Shown here: positions 26,918 through 37,222 of the stretch, piece after piece
Position numbering within the stretch: position 1 is the stretch's first letter
How the letters are laid out: every line of letters starts with the position of its first letter
From: Exiguobacterium sibiricum 7-3
GTDB taxonomy: Bacteria > Bacillota > Bacilli > Exiguobacteriales > Exiguobacteriaceae
Assembly (NCBI RefSeq): GCF_000620865.1
Contig: NZ_KK211190.1
Span: forward strand, 1,935,971 to 1,999,970
Length of the DNA stretch: 64,000 bases
Direction of reading: 5' to 3'
Notes under the pieces: generated by a model
What the model saw: the letters and a program-made list of their open reading frames with translations, nothing else
Database searches by the model: none
What the model was told of the DNA's origin: nothing
Made by a program: the position numbers and the translations under genes

Positions 26918-27598
26918 TCAATATACCATTTGAATAATCCACGGTGCAAGGACACTGGCCAGGACAGCCGTCAACACCATCGTCAGCAGACCAACCGCCC
27001 CTTCACGCTGATCGAGACTCATCGATTTCGTCGCCCCCATGACATGGGCGATCGAGGCCAAACCGACGCCGCGACTGACGAAATGCCGAATCTTCAGACC
27101 GGTCATCAGTCGTGGACCGACGATTGAACCAACAAGCCCTGTCACAAGAACAAATGTCGCCGTCAAGGCGAGTGTTCCGCCGGACCGTTCCGAAATCGCC
27201 AAGGCGACAGGTAGCGTGACCGACTTCGGCAACAAGGCCAGATTCGTCGTCCGTTCAAGATGCAAGAGCAGTCCGAGCATTAAATCCGATGTTAATGCAA
27301 TCAGCGTTCCGATACCGACACCAAGCAAAATCTCCGGAATAAAACGACGGACGTGATGACGGACATGGTAAAGCGGAATCGCGAATGCCGTAATCGCCGG
27401 TCCCAACATCTTTGATAAATACTGTCCGCCTGACATATAAACGGTGTGTGATGTCCCGCTCAGCACTAAGATGACAATGACGGCAGACGTCACTGTCAAA
27501 ATCGGCAACATCCAGATAAACGGGTATTTCTGATACAACCAAAAGGCTCCGGCAAATAGCAGAACCGTCAGCATGAACCAAAGCAATGCTTCACTCAT
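26918..27598 (-). CDS. lrgB: LrgB/CidB family membrane protein
   Basis: 226 residues, about seven helices, with the LrgB family segments SVTLPVALAISERSGG and ASIAHVMGATKSM. Together with LrgA it modulates murein hydrolase activity and cell lysis; in Bacillus and plants relatives export pyruvate or glycolate. Its start overlaps the lrgA stop by eight bases. No LytSR-type regulator is adjacent. Confidence 0.94.
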   Translation of the reverse strand: MSEALLWFMLTVLLFAGAFWLYQKYPFIWMLPILTVTSAVIVILVLSGTSHTVYMSGGQYLSKMLGPAITAFAIPLYHVRHHVRRFIPEILLGVGIGTLIALTSDLMLGLLLHLERTTNLALLPKSVTLPVALAISERSGGTLALTATFVLVTGLVGSIVGPRLMTGLKIRHFVSRGVGLASIAHVMGATKSMSLDQREGAVGLLTMVLTAVLASVLAPWIIQMVY

Positions 27599-27980
27599 GT
27601 ATGGTCCCCTCCTCTTTCCGGCGTGCCAGACGGTCGACGATGTACGCCGATCCGGTCAAGGTCAGCAAACTGCTGATGACAAGAATCACAAGCACTTGCA
27701 GACCCGATTGACGCATAAAATCGGTATAGTCCATGATGCCGGATAACGCCGGTACAAAAAACAGCGGCATGACCAACAATAGGAGCTTTCCCCCACGCTC
27801 CACATGGTCGATTTGAAGCAGACGGCTTTTTAATGCCAGATACAATAAAATCAATCCAATGATGTTTCCCGGTAACGGCAAATGCAAAGTCAGACTGATC
27901 CAGTCGCCAATCATGGCAAAACAAGAGATTAGAACGATTTGCAGGATAACGGTCACACCCAGTAAAGTTTTTGAACGCAT
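27591..27980 (-). CDS. lrgA: LrgA/CidA family holin-like protein
   Basis: 129 residues with four hydrophobic helices and the family motif LPLPGNIIGLILLYLALK. Thought to form oligomeric membrane pores or a transporter with LrgB. First gene of lrgAB, with AAGGGGAAA before the ATG. It cannot be told from sequence whether it acts as holin (Cid) or antiholin (Lrg). Confidence 0.93.
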   Translation of the reverse strand: MRSKTLLGVTVILQIVLISCFAMIGDWISLTLHLPLPGNIIGLILLYLALKSRLLQIDHVERGGKLLLLVMPLFFVPALSGIMDYTDFMRQSGLQVLVILVISSLLTLTGSAYIVDRLARRKEEGTIHE

Positions 27981-28118
27981 AATGATTTCCCCTTATTTAA
28001 CGTATTCGGGATTCATTATCCGCCTCACTTTGTGAACAATCAATGAAATGAGCTAGATTTGTCGAAGTAACCGTTCTCACAGGCAGAGAACCGTTTTTCT
28101 GTCACAATACAGACTGAA

Positions 28119-28151
28119 AACAGACCAATCTGTGTGAAAACAGATTGGTCC
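28119..28151 (-). terminator. Probable terminator of mutSL
   Basis: GACCAATCTG pairs with CAGATTGGTC (28122-28150); the following T run is short, so strength is uncertain. Confidence 0.6.
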
Positions 28152-28155
28152 TTCT

Positions 28156-29967
28156 TTACATGACGCGCTTAAAGAGTTTTTCCAGCTCATAGGTCGTCCA
28201 TTCGATGATGACCGGTCGACCGTGTGGGCATGTGAACGGCATGTCGGTTTTCGCAAGATCGGCAATCAATTGACGCATCATCTCGTGATTAAGAGGATGA
28301 TTCGCTTTGATTGATTTTTTACATGCCATCATGATGGCGGCGTCCTCGCGGTAACTTTCGAGATCCACCTTCCGTTTCATCAAGGCTTCATCCATCAATT
28401 CCTGAATCGTCTCCTCTTGGCGATGGGACGGGAACCACGTCGGAACTTCACGGACGATGAAACTTTGTGGACCAAACGATTCCAATTCGATCCCGACATC
28501 ACGCAATAACGGCAGGACTTCATCCATCCGTCGCATATCATCGCTTGCGATCTCAAACGTGTACGGCAACAACAGCTGCTGCCGTTGTTCGAGCGGGCGG
28601 CCGAACATGACTTTATACGTTTCATATTTAATCCGTTCCTGGGCGGCGTGTTGATCAATCAGATACATGCCGTCCGCTCCGGCACAAACGATATACGAAG
28701 AATGAAGCTGTCCGATGACATCGAGATGCGGAAACTTCGGACCGGTTGCGATCGGCTCGTCTACTTGTTCCGGTTGCAGGTGTGCTTGCGGCTCAATTGA
28801 TGGCTCCCGGTTTGGTGTCACGGTCCGGTCATCACCCGTCTCCGTTCGTTTCGGGATCGGGTAGTTCCAGACCGACCGTGATGACAACTCTTCAACCGGT
28901 TCCGCAACGTAAGAAAACTCTAACTTCTCCTGTGCACTCGGATCTCTTTTTGGTTTCGGCGGGGTGACTTTCGGGATCAACGTCTGGCGGCTGAGCGTCA
29001 ACCGGATCGTTTCTTGAATCAGTTGACCCAGTTCTACTTCTTTTGACAGGCGGACTTCCCGTTTCGCCGGATGGACGTTGACATCTATCAACAAGGGATC
29101 CATCGTCACTTCAATCACAGCAATCGGAAAACGACCAATCGGCAATAGTGTATGGTATCCATTTAAAACCGCTTGCGTCAGCGCGAAGTTTTTGACCGAA
29201 CGTCCGTTTAGAATCAGCGTGATGTAATTTTTCGAAGCGCGTGTCACTTCCGGTTTGACGAGATGACATGTCAGCTGATAATCGGCCGTCGCTCCGGTCG
29301 CGACGAGTGTTCCTTGAATCGTCTGATGTCCGTAAACGCTGGCCAGTGCCTGCCGGACGTCTCCGGATCCGTTCGTCTGAATCAAAACTTTTCCTTCATG
29401 GACAGCGTACAGTTTGACGTCCGGATGGGCAAAAGCGACCCGGTTCAGGATATCCGTTATGGCTGCCAGTTCCGTATGCGTCGTCTTGAGGTACTTCAGT
29501 CGAGCCGGTGTATTAAAAAATAATTGCTCGACCGTCAGTTCCGTTCCGCGGTTCATCGCAATCGCCGAACGCTCCGTCAATGTCCCGTAATCAAGTGTCA
29601 GCTGAACCCCTTCCTGGTCTTCCCGCTTCGTTTTCAGCGTCACTTTACTGACGGACGCAATCGAGGCCAATGCCTCTCCCCGGAAACCAAGTGTCTTGAT
29701 CCGGAACAAATCGTGTTCATCCTTGATTTTGCTTGTCGCATGGCGGACGAAGGCAAGTTCTGCATCTTCCGGATAAAAACCGTGACCGTTGTCACGGATC
29801 GTCATTCGTTTCATACCCGCTTCTTCCAGTTCAACATCGATTTGCGTCGCACCCGCATCGAGTGCATTTTCGACCAGTTCTTTAACGACAGAGGCGGGGC
29901 GTTCAACGACCTCACCTGCCGCAATCCGGTTCGCTAATGAATCCGATAGTTCCCGAATGATTCCCAT
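28156..29967 (-). CDS. mutL: DNA mismatch repair endonuclease MutL
   Basis: 603 residues. The N-terminal GHKL ATPase carries ENALDAGATQ (about 33), DNGHGF (about 58) and TLGFRGEALASI (about 93). The C-terminal domain has the DQHAAQERIKYE endonuclease motif, ACKKSIKAN and FTCPHGRP, which bind metals. It is therefore the nicking type of MutL found in bacteria without MutH. Recruited by MutS at mismatches. AAGGAGG precedes the ATG, 13 bases after mutS. Confidence 0.97.
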   Translation of the reverse strand: MGIIRELSDSLANRIAAGEVVERPASVVKELVENALDAGATQIDVELEEAGMKRMTIRDNGHGFYPEDAELAFVRHATSKIKDEHDLFRIKTLGFRGEALASIASVSKVTLKTKREDQEGVQLTLDYGTLTERSAIAMNRGTELTVEQLFFNTPARLKYLKTTHTELAAITDILNRVAFAHPDVKLYAVHEGKVLIQTNGSGDVRQALASVYGHQTIQGTLVATGATADYQLTCHLVKPEVTRASKNYITLILNGRSVKNFALTQAVLNGYHTLLPIGRFPIAVIEVTMDPLLIDVNVHPAKREVRLSKEVELGQLIQETIRLTLSRQTLIPKVTPPKPKRDPSAQEKLEFSYVAEPVEELSSRSVWNYPIPKRTETGDDRTVTPNREPSIEPQAHLQPEQVDEPIATGPKFPHLDVIGQLHSSYIVCAGADGMYLIDQHAAQERIKYETYKVMFGRPLEQRQQLLLPYTFEIASDDMRRMDEVLPLLRDVGIELESFGPQSFIVREVPTWFPSHRQEETIQELMDEALMKRKVDLESYREDAAIMMACKKSIKANHPLNHEMMRQLIADLAKTDMPFTCPHGRPVIIEWTTYELEKLFKRVM

Positions 29968-29980
29968 GTGTTACGCCTCC

Positions 29981-32512
29981 TTACTTTCTTGCTTCTGCCT
30001 GCAGACGGTACAACGTGTTTAATGCTTCAAGCGGTGTCATGTTAATCAGATCAAGCGTCTGAATCGTTTCCCGCACCGGATCTGGCTCGGCAAAGAGACT
30101 CAGCTGATCGACGGGTTCCGCCTGAACGACTGCAGGCGGCGGAGACACAATCGCCCGCTCCTCAGTTTGTTCGAACTCCGATAACAAGACTTCCGCCCGG
30201 TCAATCAAGGAATCCGGCAGATCCGCTAACCGTGCCACATGAATCCCGTAAGATTGATCGGCTTTTCCGTCACGGACTTCATGCAGAAAGACGACTCGTC
30301 CATCCTGCTCGACCGCCCGGACATGGACGTTCGCGAGCCGCGGCATCGACTCCTCAAGAATGGTCAGTTCATGATAGTGCGTCGAGAACAATGTTTTGGC
30401 TCCGACATGCTCGGCGATGTGTTCGACGATAGCTTGCGCGAGGGCCATTCCGTCATATGTCGATGTACCGCGACCGATTTCATCGAGGAGAATCAATGAT
30501 TGGTCGGTTGCCCGGGTCAAGGCCTCTTGTGTCTCGACCATCTCGACCATGAAGGTGGATTGTCCACTGACCAAGTCGTCGGCGGCTCCGATCCGCGTAA
30601 AGATTTGATCAAAGACCGGTAACTCTGCCCGGCTTGCCGGTACAAACGATCCAATCTGATGCAGCAAGGCAATCAGGGCAAATTGACGCATGTACGTCGA
30701 TTTACCGGACATGTTTGGTCCCGTGATCAACAGCATTTCCCGATCCTCGTGTAAGGCGATGCCGTTCGCGACATATTCTCCGCGCGGCAGGACCGTCTCG
30801 ATGACCGGGTGACGTCCGTTTTCGATAATCACGTTCCGTCCTGTAATCGTTAGCGGTCGGACATAGTCATGACGTTCTGCGATTTCCGCCAAGGCGACGA
30901 GGACATCCAGTTCCGCAATCCGCCGACTGACCCGTTGCAGGCTTTCAATCTGTGTTTTGACTTGATCCCGGACTTGGCAGAACAGTTCGTATTCGAGGGT
31001 AATGCTTTTTTCTTCCGCCCCGAGAATCAACGCTTCCTTCTCTTTTAGTTCCGGCGTGACATACCGCTCGGCGTTCGCAAGCGTCTGTTTGCGTTCATAT
31101 CGTCCTTCCGGCAACAGTTTGGCGTTGGCCCGCGAGACTTCGATATAGTACCCGAATACCCGGTTATAACCAATTTTCAGCGTCTTGATACCGGTCGCCT
31201 GACGTTCACTCGCTTCAAGTGTTGCCAGCCATGTCTTTCCGTCTTTTGATGCCATTAGTAGTTCATCCAGTGCCGGGTCGAAGCCCGGTTGGATCATCCC
31301 GCCTTCTTTCGTCGAGATTGGCGGGGCCTCGACAAACGCACGGTCCAGCAAGTTAGTCAGTTCCTCATGTGGATCGAGCCCGAGTGCCAGTTGTCCCAAG
31401 CGGTCGCTCAACAGTTCCTCAAGCGCGGCTTGAATACGCGGAATCAAGCGGAGCGTCGATTTCAATTGGACGAGATCACGGGCAGAAGCTGTCCCATATC
31501 CGACTTTCGCGACCAATCGTTCCAAATCGTATACTTCCCGCAGCGTATCTTTCAACTGTTGCCGCTCAAAATAATGCGCCAACAATTCTTCGACGGCGTC
31601 GAGCCGTTCTGTAATCGTCCGTTCCGACAGCAATGGTTTTTCGAGCCAGCGTTTCAGCATCCGTCCGCCCATCGCTGTTCCGGTCACATCTAACAGACCG
31701 AGCAATGACCCTTTTTTATCGCCGGTCCGAGCAGAACGGACCAGTTCCAGATTCTTGACGGTATTCGGCTCCAGTTGCATAAAATCAGCCGCTTCATAGA
31801 CCAGCGCCGGTTGTAAATGCGCAAGCGACCGTTTTTGCGTATCGTGCATATACGCGTACAAGACAGCAAAGGCATCTGCTTGTGCCGCATCAATCGCCCG
31901 GTCACCGTGCGGATGACTTTCCCGGCGTGTACTTTCCGTCATCGGAATCTGCAGATGGCTGAGTGCCGCTTCGTGTTCTCGCGTCGTGATGATGATTTCG
32001 CGCGGCAGGATGATGCTTAACTCCTTCGCGACCGCATCAAGCGTCGCAACACTCGTCAAGGCACTTTCTCCGGTCGAGACATCGCCGCGGGCGATACCGA
32101 ATCGTCCATCCTGTTCGACGACTGCAACGAGATACCGGTTTTCTTTTTCCGTCAACGACGACATCAAGGTCCCCGGCGTGATGACTTGGACGACTTCACG
32201 TTTGACGAGTCCTTTCGTCAACTTCGGATCTTCGACCTGATCGCACAAAGCGACTTTATAACCCCGTTCGATCAATTGTTCGATGTAGCCGTTTGCCGCA
32301 TGGTGCGGCACACCGCACATCGGGATCGGGTGTTCGGCATTCTTGCCGTTTTTGGCCGTCAATGTCAATTCCAGTTCATGTGCCACTTGTTTGGCATCCT
32401 CAAAAAATAACTCATAAAAATCACCGAGACGATAAAATAAAAAGGCATCGGGATAATCAGCCTTAATGGAAAAATATTGTTTCATCATCGGCGTATTGTG
32501 GACTGCTTCCAT
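29981..32512 (-). CDS. mutS: DNA mismatch recognition protein MutS
   Basis: 843 residues from the ATG behind GAGGTG; a GTG three codons earlier is part of that ribosome site. The N-terminal mismatch-binding motif [11 protein letters not shown] carries the Phe/Glu reader. The ATPase has Walker [10 protein letters not shown] near residue 600 and the [12 protein letters not shown] motif. Short C-terminal region with QLSLF, a beta-clamp binding sequence. Forms the conserved ricA-mutS-mutL unit, but cotE, which sits between ricA and mutS in B. subtilis, is absent. Confidence 0.97.
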   Translation of the reverse strand: MEAVHNTPMMKQYFSIKADYPDAFLFYRLGDFYELFFEDAKQVAHELELTLTAKNGKNAEHPIPMCGVPHHAANGYIEQLIERGYKVALCDQVEDPKLTKGLVKREVVQVITPGTLMSSLTEKENRYLVAVVEQDGRFGIARGDVSTGESALTSVATLDAVAKELSIILPREIIITTREHEAALSHLQIPMTESTRRESHPHGDRAIDAAQADAFAVLYAYMHDTQKRSLAHLQPALVYEAADFMQLEPNTVKNLELVRSARTGDKKGSLLGLLDVTGTAMGGRMLKRWLEKPLLSERTITERLDAVEELLAHYFERQQLKDTLREVYDLERLVAKVGYGTASARDLVQLKSTLRLIPRIQAALEELLSDRLGQLALGLDPHEELTNLLDRAFVEAPPISTKEGGMIQPGFDPALDELLMASKDGKTWLATLEASERQATGIKTLKIGYNRVFGYYIEVSRANAKLLPEGRYERKQTLANAERYVTPELKEKEALILGAEEKSITLEYELFCQVRDQVKTQIESLQRVSRRIAELDVLVALAEIAERHDYVRPLTITGRNVIIENGRHPVIETVLPRGEYVANGIALHEDREMLLITGPNMSGKSTYMRQFALIALLHQIGSFVPASRAELPVFDQIFTRIGAADDLVSGQSTFMVEMVETQEALTRATDQSLILLDEIGRGTSTYDGMALAQAIVEHIAEHVGAKTLFSTHYHELTILEESMPRLANVHVRAVEQDGRVVFLHEVRDGKADQSYGIHVARLADLPDSLIDRAEVLLSEFEQTEERAIVSPPPAVVQAEPVDQLSLFAEPDPVRETIQTLDLINMTPLEALNTLYRLQAEARK

Positions 32513-32531
32513 GATTTTCACCTCATTCGCG

Positions 32532-32562
32532 TAAAAAGCCGACGGGAATCCGTCGGCTTTTC
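32532..32562 (-). terminator. Terminator between ricA and mutS
   Basis: AAAAGCCGACGG pairs with CCGTCGGCTTTT, with a T5 tail on the minus strand. Confidence 0.85.
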
Positions 32563-32578
32563 CAATTCAGTTCATTGA

Positions 32579-33016
32579 TTAATAGCCGCAACCGCCGCTT
32601 TTATTTTCTGCTTCCATACCGCTGCCTGTTTTCCCCGCCAAGACATCGCCATCTGTCGCTTCGATGATTTGATCCGTGATTCCGTTTGAGATCGTCACCG
32701 TCACATATTGAAGAAGTCCGTTTACTTCTTCCTGGGATTCTTGGAATTGTTGCACGACCGGCATCTCGTCGAGTTCTGCGAATAATTTATCCAGTTTTGC
32801 TTCGACACGTGCCAATGCTTCCGTTTTACCGTAATGCTGGCAGTTGACTGCTTCTTTTTGCAGGAACTTGATTTGTTTCATCATCTTTTGAACTTTTTCG
32901 TTCCCGTTGATGTTCGCTTCAGCAGCTTTGAATCGTTCTACTTCTGATGTCTCAGAAATCATTTTCGCGATTTCATTGGCCTTTTCGATGATTTGTTCAT
33001 CTGTGTACATAAACAT
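32579..33016 (-). CDS. ricA: RicA (YmcA) family regulator of RNase Y
   Basis: 145 residues similar over the whole length to B. subtilis YmcA (AKMISETSEVERFKAAEA, EALARVEAKLD, FQESQEEVNGLLQ). The C-terminus keeps a Cys (GGCGY), relevant because the RicAFT complex binds iron-sulfur clusters. RicAFT partners RNase Y in maturing mRNAs; rny lies about 16 kb away here. The two ATGs at 33016 and 33010 are both usable; the first follows AGGGGACGA. Confidence 0.9.
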   Translation of the reverse strand: MFMYTDEQIIEKANEIAKMISETSEVERFKAAEANINGNEKVQKMMKQIKFLQKEAVNCQHYGKTEALARVEAKLDKLFAELDEMPVVQQFQESQEEVNGLLQYVTVTISNGITDQIIEATDGDVLAGKTGSGMEAENKSGGCGY

Positions 33017-33131
33017 TCGTCCCCTCTATCGGAAGCGGTGATCCCGCTACGCTTATCGTATCTACGAACGATGACTCGTTCTTAACGCATTCATTATACC
33101 GTTCTCTTCAAGGGGTGACAAGAATAGTTCC

Positions 33132-33952
33132 TTATTCAATCGATCGCCACAACAAATAGGCGGCATGACTGCGGTACGGCGCAAATTCTTCCGCTAACAG
33201 GACCGCTTCTTCGACACTTGGACGACTCCACGCAACCGTTCGAACGCCCGTAAAATGCCAATGTCGGACGCTGGAAACAAATCTTCCCGTCCATAGCCAA
33301 ACATCAAAACGTTTTGCACTGTCCAGGGACCGACCCCTTTTAGGGCAATCAATGTCTCGGCGATCGTTGCGTCAGACGCTTCCGTCAACTCGTCAAAATC
33401 AATCTCGGTCCGCGCTGCACCAAGGAGATACTCGACTTTTCGTCCGGATAGTTGAAGTGCTCGAAGCTGATCCGGTTCGATTTTCCGTAACTGGTCTGCC
33501 GTCGGCGGGAAAATCACCCCGTCCTGTTCCGTTCCGAACGTCCGGCAGAACCGTTCCATCAGGACTTGCGCAAATGCCAGATTAATTTGTTGATGAATGA
33601 TTGACCGGATCAGTGCAGTAAACGGACTGATATCGAGCACAAGCCGCTCCGCTCCGAACGTCGCCACGACTTCCGAAAGCGACGTCTTTGATAGGTGCTG
33701 ACTTGGATTCATCGTATCCAGACGAAACCGACGGCACAATTGCTGCACCATCGGTTCCCGTGGACCTTTCCCGGACAAAAGAAGTGTCCGAGGCCCGGAT
33801 GCTTCAATCTGACCGACGAACTTTCCTTCCGGCAACAAAAGCGGGACAAACAATCGACCGTCCTGTTCGACTTGTAAACGGTCACCGCGAAGTCGCTTCC
33901 GGATACCGGCAAAGTCATACTCCTCTTCTAAAATCACTTGTTCCTGCCACAT
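33132..33952 (-). pseudogene. AlkA-type DNA-3-methyladenine glycosylase, frameshifted near the C-terminus
   Basis: From MWQEQVILEEEYDF the frame stays intact through the HhH-GPD domain: LKGVGPWTVQN hairpin and FPASDIG, with the catalytic Asp. It then changes at 33225-33230 and stops early at 33194. The -1 frame continues as expected for the family (SRPSVEEAVLLAEEF, then APYRSHAAYLLWRSIE) to a stop at 33134-33132. One extra G in the GG pair would restore 273 residues. The truncated product loses the C-terminal arginine/tryptophan region that packs on the core. True mutation or sequencing error cannot be told apart here. Confidence 0.85.
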
Positions 33953-33964
33953 ACCATCGCTCCC

Positions 33965-35233
33965 TCAGCCAATGAATAGTTTGATTCCACCCAGAATCAG
34001 ACCAATGAAAAAACCGCAAATCGCGCCGTTGACGCGAATCCATTGCAAATCGTTCCCGACCTTGTCCTCAATCATATGAATTAACGTTTCCGTATCAAAA
34101 CGATTTAAGTTTTCCCGGACCAAGCCACCGATTTTTTGATGGTTTTGATCAACGAACCGAACAAGCTGGTCTTTCATCCAACGGTCACTTTCTTCTTTGA
34201 ACGTCGGATGTTGATCCCACTCGTTCAGCGCTTGGTTCATCAATGGTAAAGCACGGCTTTCCCAGAAGGAGTCGGATCCTAAATACGTTTTCAGCTCCTC
34301 GATTCCTGCCGTGTAGGCCCGGTTCAAGACCGGTTGCAGATCAAAGCGATCCACTTCCGCTGCTTTCCATTGGTCAATTTTGGCAAGCCGCTCTTCATCT
34401 TGAATCAATTGCGCTAAATTTCGGCGGACGTGATCGAGAATCGCCAGACGGTTCGGATGATGCACTTTTTTCATATCTTCAATCACACTCAGCAGAACCG
34501 ATTGAATGACAAGACTCAACCGTTCTTCCGAATAAACCTTTTGTACCGTCTTCGCCGTAACGCGTAAAAAGGTATTTTTTTCTTGATCAATCATCGCGTG
34601 ATACGCCAGGCGTCCAATCTGATCACGAATCACGGGGTCTTCGAGCAACCGTTGCCCGTAACCGAGTAATTGATCGATTGCGAGTTCATCAAGGCGCCGT
34701 TCCTCGTTTAATCCCATCAATCGTTCTGCCAATCTTTTTGATGGATAAGCTTTGACCGTATCGGAAATCCGCTCATCGACGACTTTCAGAATCGCCTCTT
34801 TCGGCAGTTTGTGCAAAATACCGGTCAACAGTTCCGTGACCGTCGAACGAAACGCCGGTAACAGGACAATCGAACGCAATAATTTGATGAAACGGTCGGC
34901 TAGCGTCATATGCCGCAACTTTTCGACGATACTCTCTTTATTGAGCAAATCTTTTTCGAGCATCTGGACGATTGACTCGATGACCCGCTCCCGGTTTTTC
35001 GGCAAAAGGTTTGTATGGGGAATTTTCAGTCCGAGCGGATGGCGGAATAACGCTGTGATGGCAAACCAGTCCGCAATCCCGCCGACAAGGCCTGCTTCAA
35101 AACCGCTTTGCAGCCAAAACACCCAATCGTTTTCTTTAAACGGCAACGAGGCAATAAAGCCGACTGCCATAAAAATCAGGGACACGGTCGCGAGACGACG
35201 GGTCGATGATTTTGGTTTTATTTGTTGTTGCAA
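33965..35233 (-). CDS. DUF445 family membrane protein
   Basis: 422 residues from a TTG seven bases after AAGGAGG; an ATG eight codons earlier lies before that site. A hydrophobic segment is found at each end (SLIFMAVGFIASLPF near the N-terminus and GFFIGLILGGIKLFIG at the C-terminus) with a long charged helical middle. The early motif GLVGGIADWFAITALFRHPLG is the family signature. Function unknown (YheB-like group); both termini in the membrane suggests a large cytoplasmic or surface loop. Confidence 0.88.
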   Translation of the reverse strand: MQQQIKPKSSTRRLATVSLIFMAVGFIASLPFKENDWVFWLQSGFEAGLVGGIADWFAITALFRHPLGLKIPHTNLLPKNRERVIESIVQMLEKDLLNKESIVEKLRHMTLADRFIKLLRSIVLLPAFRSTVTELLTGILHKLPKEAILKVVDERISDTVKAYPSKRLAERLMGLNEERRLDELAIDQLLGYGQRLLEDPVIRDQIGRLAYHAMIDQEKNTFLRVTAKTVQKVYSEERLSLVIQSVLLSVIEDMKKVHHPNRLAILDHVRRNLAQLIQDEERLAKIDQWKAAEVDRFDLQPVLNRAYTAGIEELKTYLGSDSFWESRALPLMNQALNEWDQHPTFKEESDRWMKDQLVRFVDQNHQKIGGLVRENLNRFDTETLIHMIEDKVGNDLQWIRVNGAICGFFIGLILGGIKLFIG

Positions 35234-35310
35234 GATGGTTCCTCCTTCTCGCTGCATTTTTTGTCATACTTCGTATACGTTATGAAACGCATCCAAGTTT
35301 CGACATGAAA

Positions 35311-35339
35311 GAGTCCCAGCCTCATCCGGACTGGGACTC
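35311..35339 (-). terminator. Hairpin after the small unknown gene
   Basis: GAGTCCCAG pairs with CTGGGACTC; only three T follow on the minus strand. Confidence 0.45.
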
Positions 35340-35348
35340 ATTATGTAG

Positions 35349-35636
35349 TTAAAACGTAAACTCACCGAAATTTTCGCCGTCCCATGTTGCTGTGGCCGTC
35401 GATACAAAATAGACGAGTCCGTTTCCAAATGTATTTTCCATCAATGAAACGATTTGATGGCCGGCTGTCTGTTCGACGAACGCCAAGCGGACTTCCTCTT
35501 TTCCTTGATAAATCCGTTCATATACGCTTAATCCCCGGGCATTGATGAAGGTGCGGGCGTTTGTAAAAATCAACGGACCGACTTCCGGACGACGTTCTTG
35601 AATGAAATGTTGACACTTGTCCTCAAACTGATTCAA
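35349..35636 (-). CDS. Small protein of unknown function
   Basis: 95 residues, not recognised. It starts with TTG, nine bases after AAGGAG. Composition is soluble and globular, with no signal peptide or membrane helix; VRLAFVEQTAGHQIVSLMEN and YFVSTATATWDGENFG look like beta-rich segments. A hairpin (35311-35339) follows. Lies between the CrtI-like and DUF445 genes in the inserted block. Confidence 0.65.
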   Translation of the reverse strand: MNQFEDKCQHFIQERRPEVGPLIFTNARTFINARGLSVYERIYQGKEEVRLAFVEQTAGHQIVSLMENTFGNGLVYFVSTATATWDGENFGEFTF

Positions 35637-35713
35637 TCTCGTTCACTCCTTCTCTCTCTTTTTCGCTCATGATTAACTACTTCCCGTCTCGCCTCAATCA
35701 TAATCCTGTTCTC

Positions 35714-35741
35714 CAAAAAAAGCGACCATCCGGCCGCTTCT
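35714..35741 (-). terminator. Terminator of the oxidoreductase operon
   Basis: AAGCGGCC pairs with GGTCGCTT with one mismatch, followed by seven T on the minus strand. Confidence 0.7.
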
Positions 35742-35764
35742 TTCATGATTTACCAAATTCTTTT

Positions 35765-37222
35765 CTAAATCTTCACACCAAATTCCCGGGCCACATGAAT
35801 GGCGGAAGTCGTCGCCCCAATCGTTCCGGCACCCGGAAACACAGTATCCCCGATGATATAGAGTCCCGGGACACCCGTCCGAAACGAGGCAGCGCGAAAC
35901 AGACTGGTTGACGGCAATTGCGGATATCCACCGACACCGCCATCCGGACGTGATGTATAGCGGACCCAGGCACCCGGTCCACCGGGATGGCGCTCGATGA
36001 CTTGATTTCTAAAACCGGGAAATTCACACTCTAAAATCGTTTCGAATTTTTCCTGCATGGTTTCGACTTGCCGGTCATAACGCTCCCGGTCGTCACGTGC
36101 GAACTGACCAATCGGAATATGACAGGACATCGTCAACGTCCGACACCCGGCCGGTGCCCGATCGATGTCTCCTGTCCGAGATAAAGAGATGAACGCATGA
36201 CCCGACGGTAAAATCGGATTGTGAATTTGCCGAAATGCGTGGTCATCTTGAATGATTGTCTCAGGAATCGCCGCATAATACGTAAACGTCGCCCACTGCG
36301 TTAAGTCAGCTTGCCGCTTATACGTCCGGCGTAATACCGGCCGCAAGGAGGGTCCGACCAGTTGTTGCATCGCTTCAATCGGCACGGCACCGATGACGGC
36401 ATCTGCAAGTAAGAGTCGTCCCCGCCGGTCTTCCAGTAAAAAACCATCCGCCGTTTGACGCACAGAGGTGATTTTACGACCGAGCAACACCGTCGCGCCG
36501 TCCGTTTCAGCAGCAGCCTTTAAACGTTCGGCGATCCGATAGAGTCCACCCGGAACATAATACGCCCCGTCATGATAAATCGATAACGCAACAGCTCCAA
36601 GCAACGCCGAAGCTTCTTTTCCCGTCTGCATACTGTCGAGTAAAATCCCGTCGATCAGTTGTGCAAAAATTGTCCCGTCCAACTGATGTTTCCGGAGAAT
36701 GTCACCAATCGTCCGCGTCAGATAAGGTAGTAATGGCAAACTTGCTTTTGTTTCTTGGACGATCATCCGCGCATCGTGCAACGTCTTAAGCGGTAATGCC
36801 GGTAATGCCTGCATCAACGGTCGGACGTGCCGCTGAATTCGATCCAGTTCATCAAAAAAGTGTTGAATCGAGTCTGCCTGATCGCGGAACTGATTCTTCA
36901 GATGTGCGATGAAACGGTCACGGTCACGATAATAGAGGATGTCATGCCCTGCCAGCTTGATTGCCATGACGGTTTCGAGCAACTCGACAGGCTGGTCGAT
37001 TTGCAGATGCTGCAACACCCGGTCATGAATACCGCCGGACTCAAAACCCATTCCGAGTGTCGCTCCGACCGGATAGGTGAAGTCTTTTCGGGTAAACTTA
37101 CCCGCTGACCCGCCCCATTCACGGCTTCCTTCGCACAAAGTCACGTCATGCCCGTTTCGAGCGAGTAACGCTGCAGCGGTGACTCCCGCTATTCCGCCTC
37201 CGATGATGACAATCCGTTTCAT
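35765..37222 (-). CDS. CrtI-like FAD-dependent oxidoreductase (phytoene desaturase superfamily)
   Basis: 485 residues. The N-terminal GGGIAGVTAAALLARNG with a downstream acidic residue is the FAD-binding Rossmann motif. The C-terminal GDTVFPGAGTIGATTSAIHVA is the second FAD motif shared by CrtI/CrtO/RetSat enzymes. Substrate unknown: no carotenoid synthesis genes are near, so a desaturase, isomerase or lipid/quinol oxidoreductase is possible. It overlaps the stop of the lipoprotein-hydrolase gene by four bases, so both are made from one mRNA. Confidence 0.88.
   Translation of the reverse strand: MKRIVIIGGGIAGVTAAALLARNGHDVTLCEGSREWGGSAGKFTRKDFTYPVGATLGMGFESGGIHDRVLQHLQIDQPVELLETVMAIKLAGHDILYYRDRDRFIAHLKNQFRDQADSIQHFFDELDRIQRHVRPLMQALPALPLKTLHDARMIVQETKASLPLLPYLTRTIGDILRKHQLDGTIFAQLIDGILLDSMQTGKEASALLGAVALSIYHDGAYYVPGGLYRIAERLKAAAETDGATVLLGRKITSVRQTADGFLLEDRRGRLLLADAVIGAVPIEAMQQLVGPSLRPVLRRTYKRQADLTQWATFTYYAAIPETIIQDDHAFRQIHNPILPSGHAFISLSRTGDIDRAPAGCRTLTMSCHIPIGQFARDDRERYDRQVETMQEKFETILECEFPGFRNQVIERHPGGPGAWVRYTSRPDGGVGGYPQLPSTSLFRAASFRTGVPGLYIIGDTVFPGAGTIGATTSAIHVAREFGVKI

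Noticed and set aside
35765-37222. Carotenoid desaturase call for the CrtI-like gene
   Set aside because: No crtM/crtN-type partners nearby, so only the superfamily assignment is kept.
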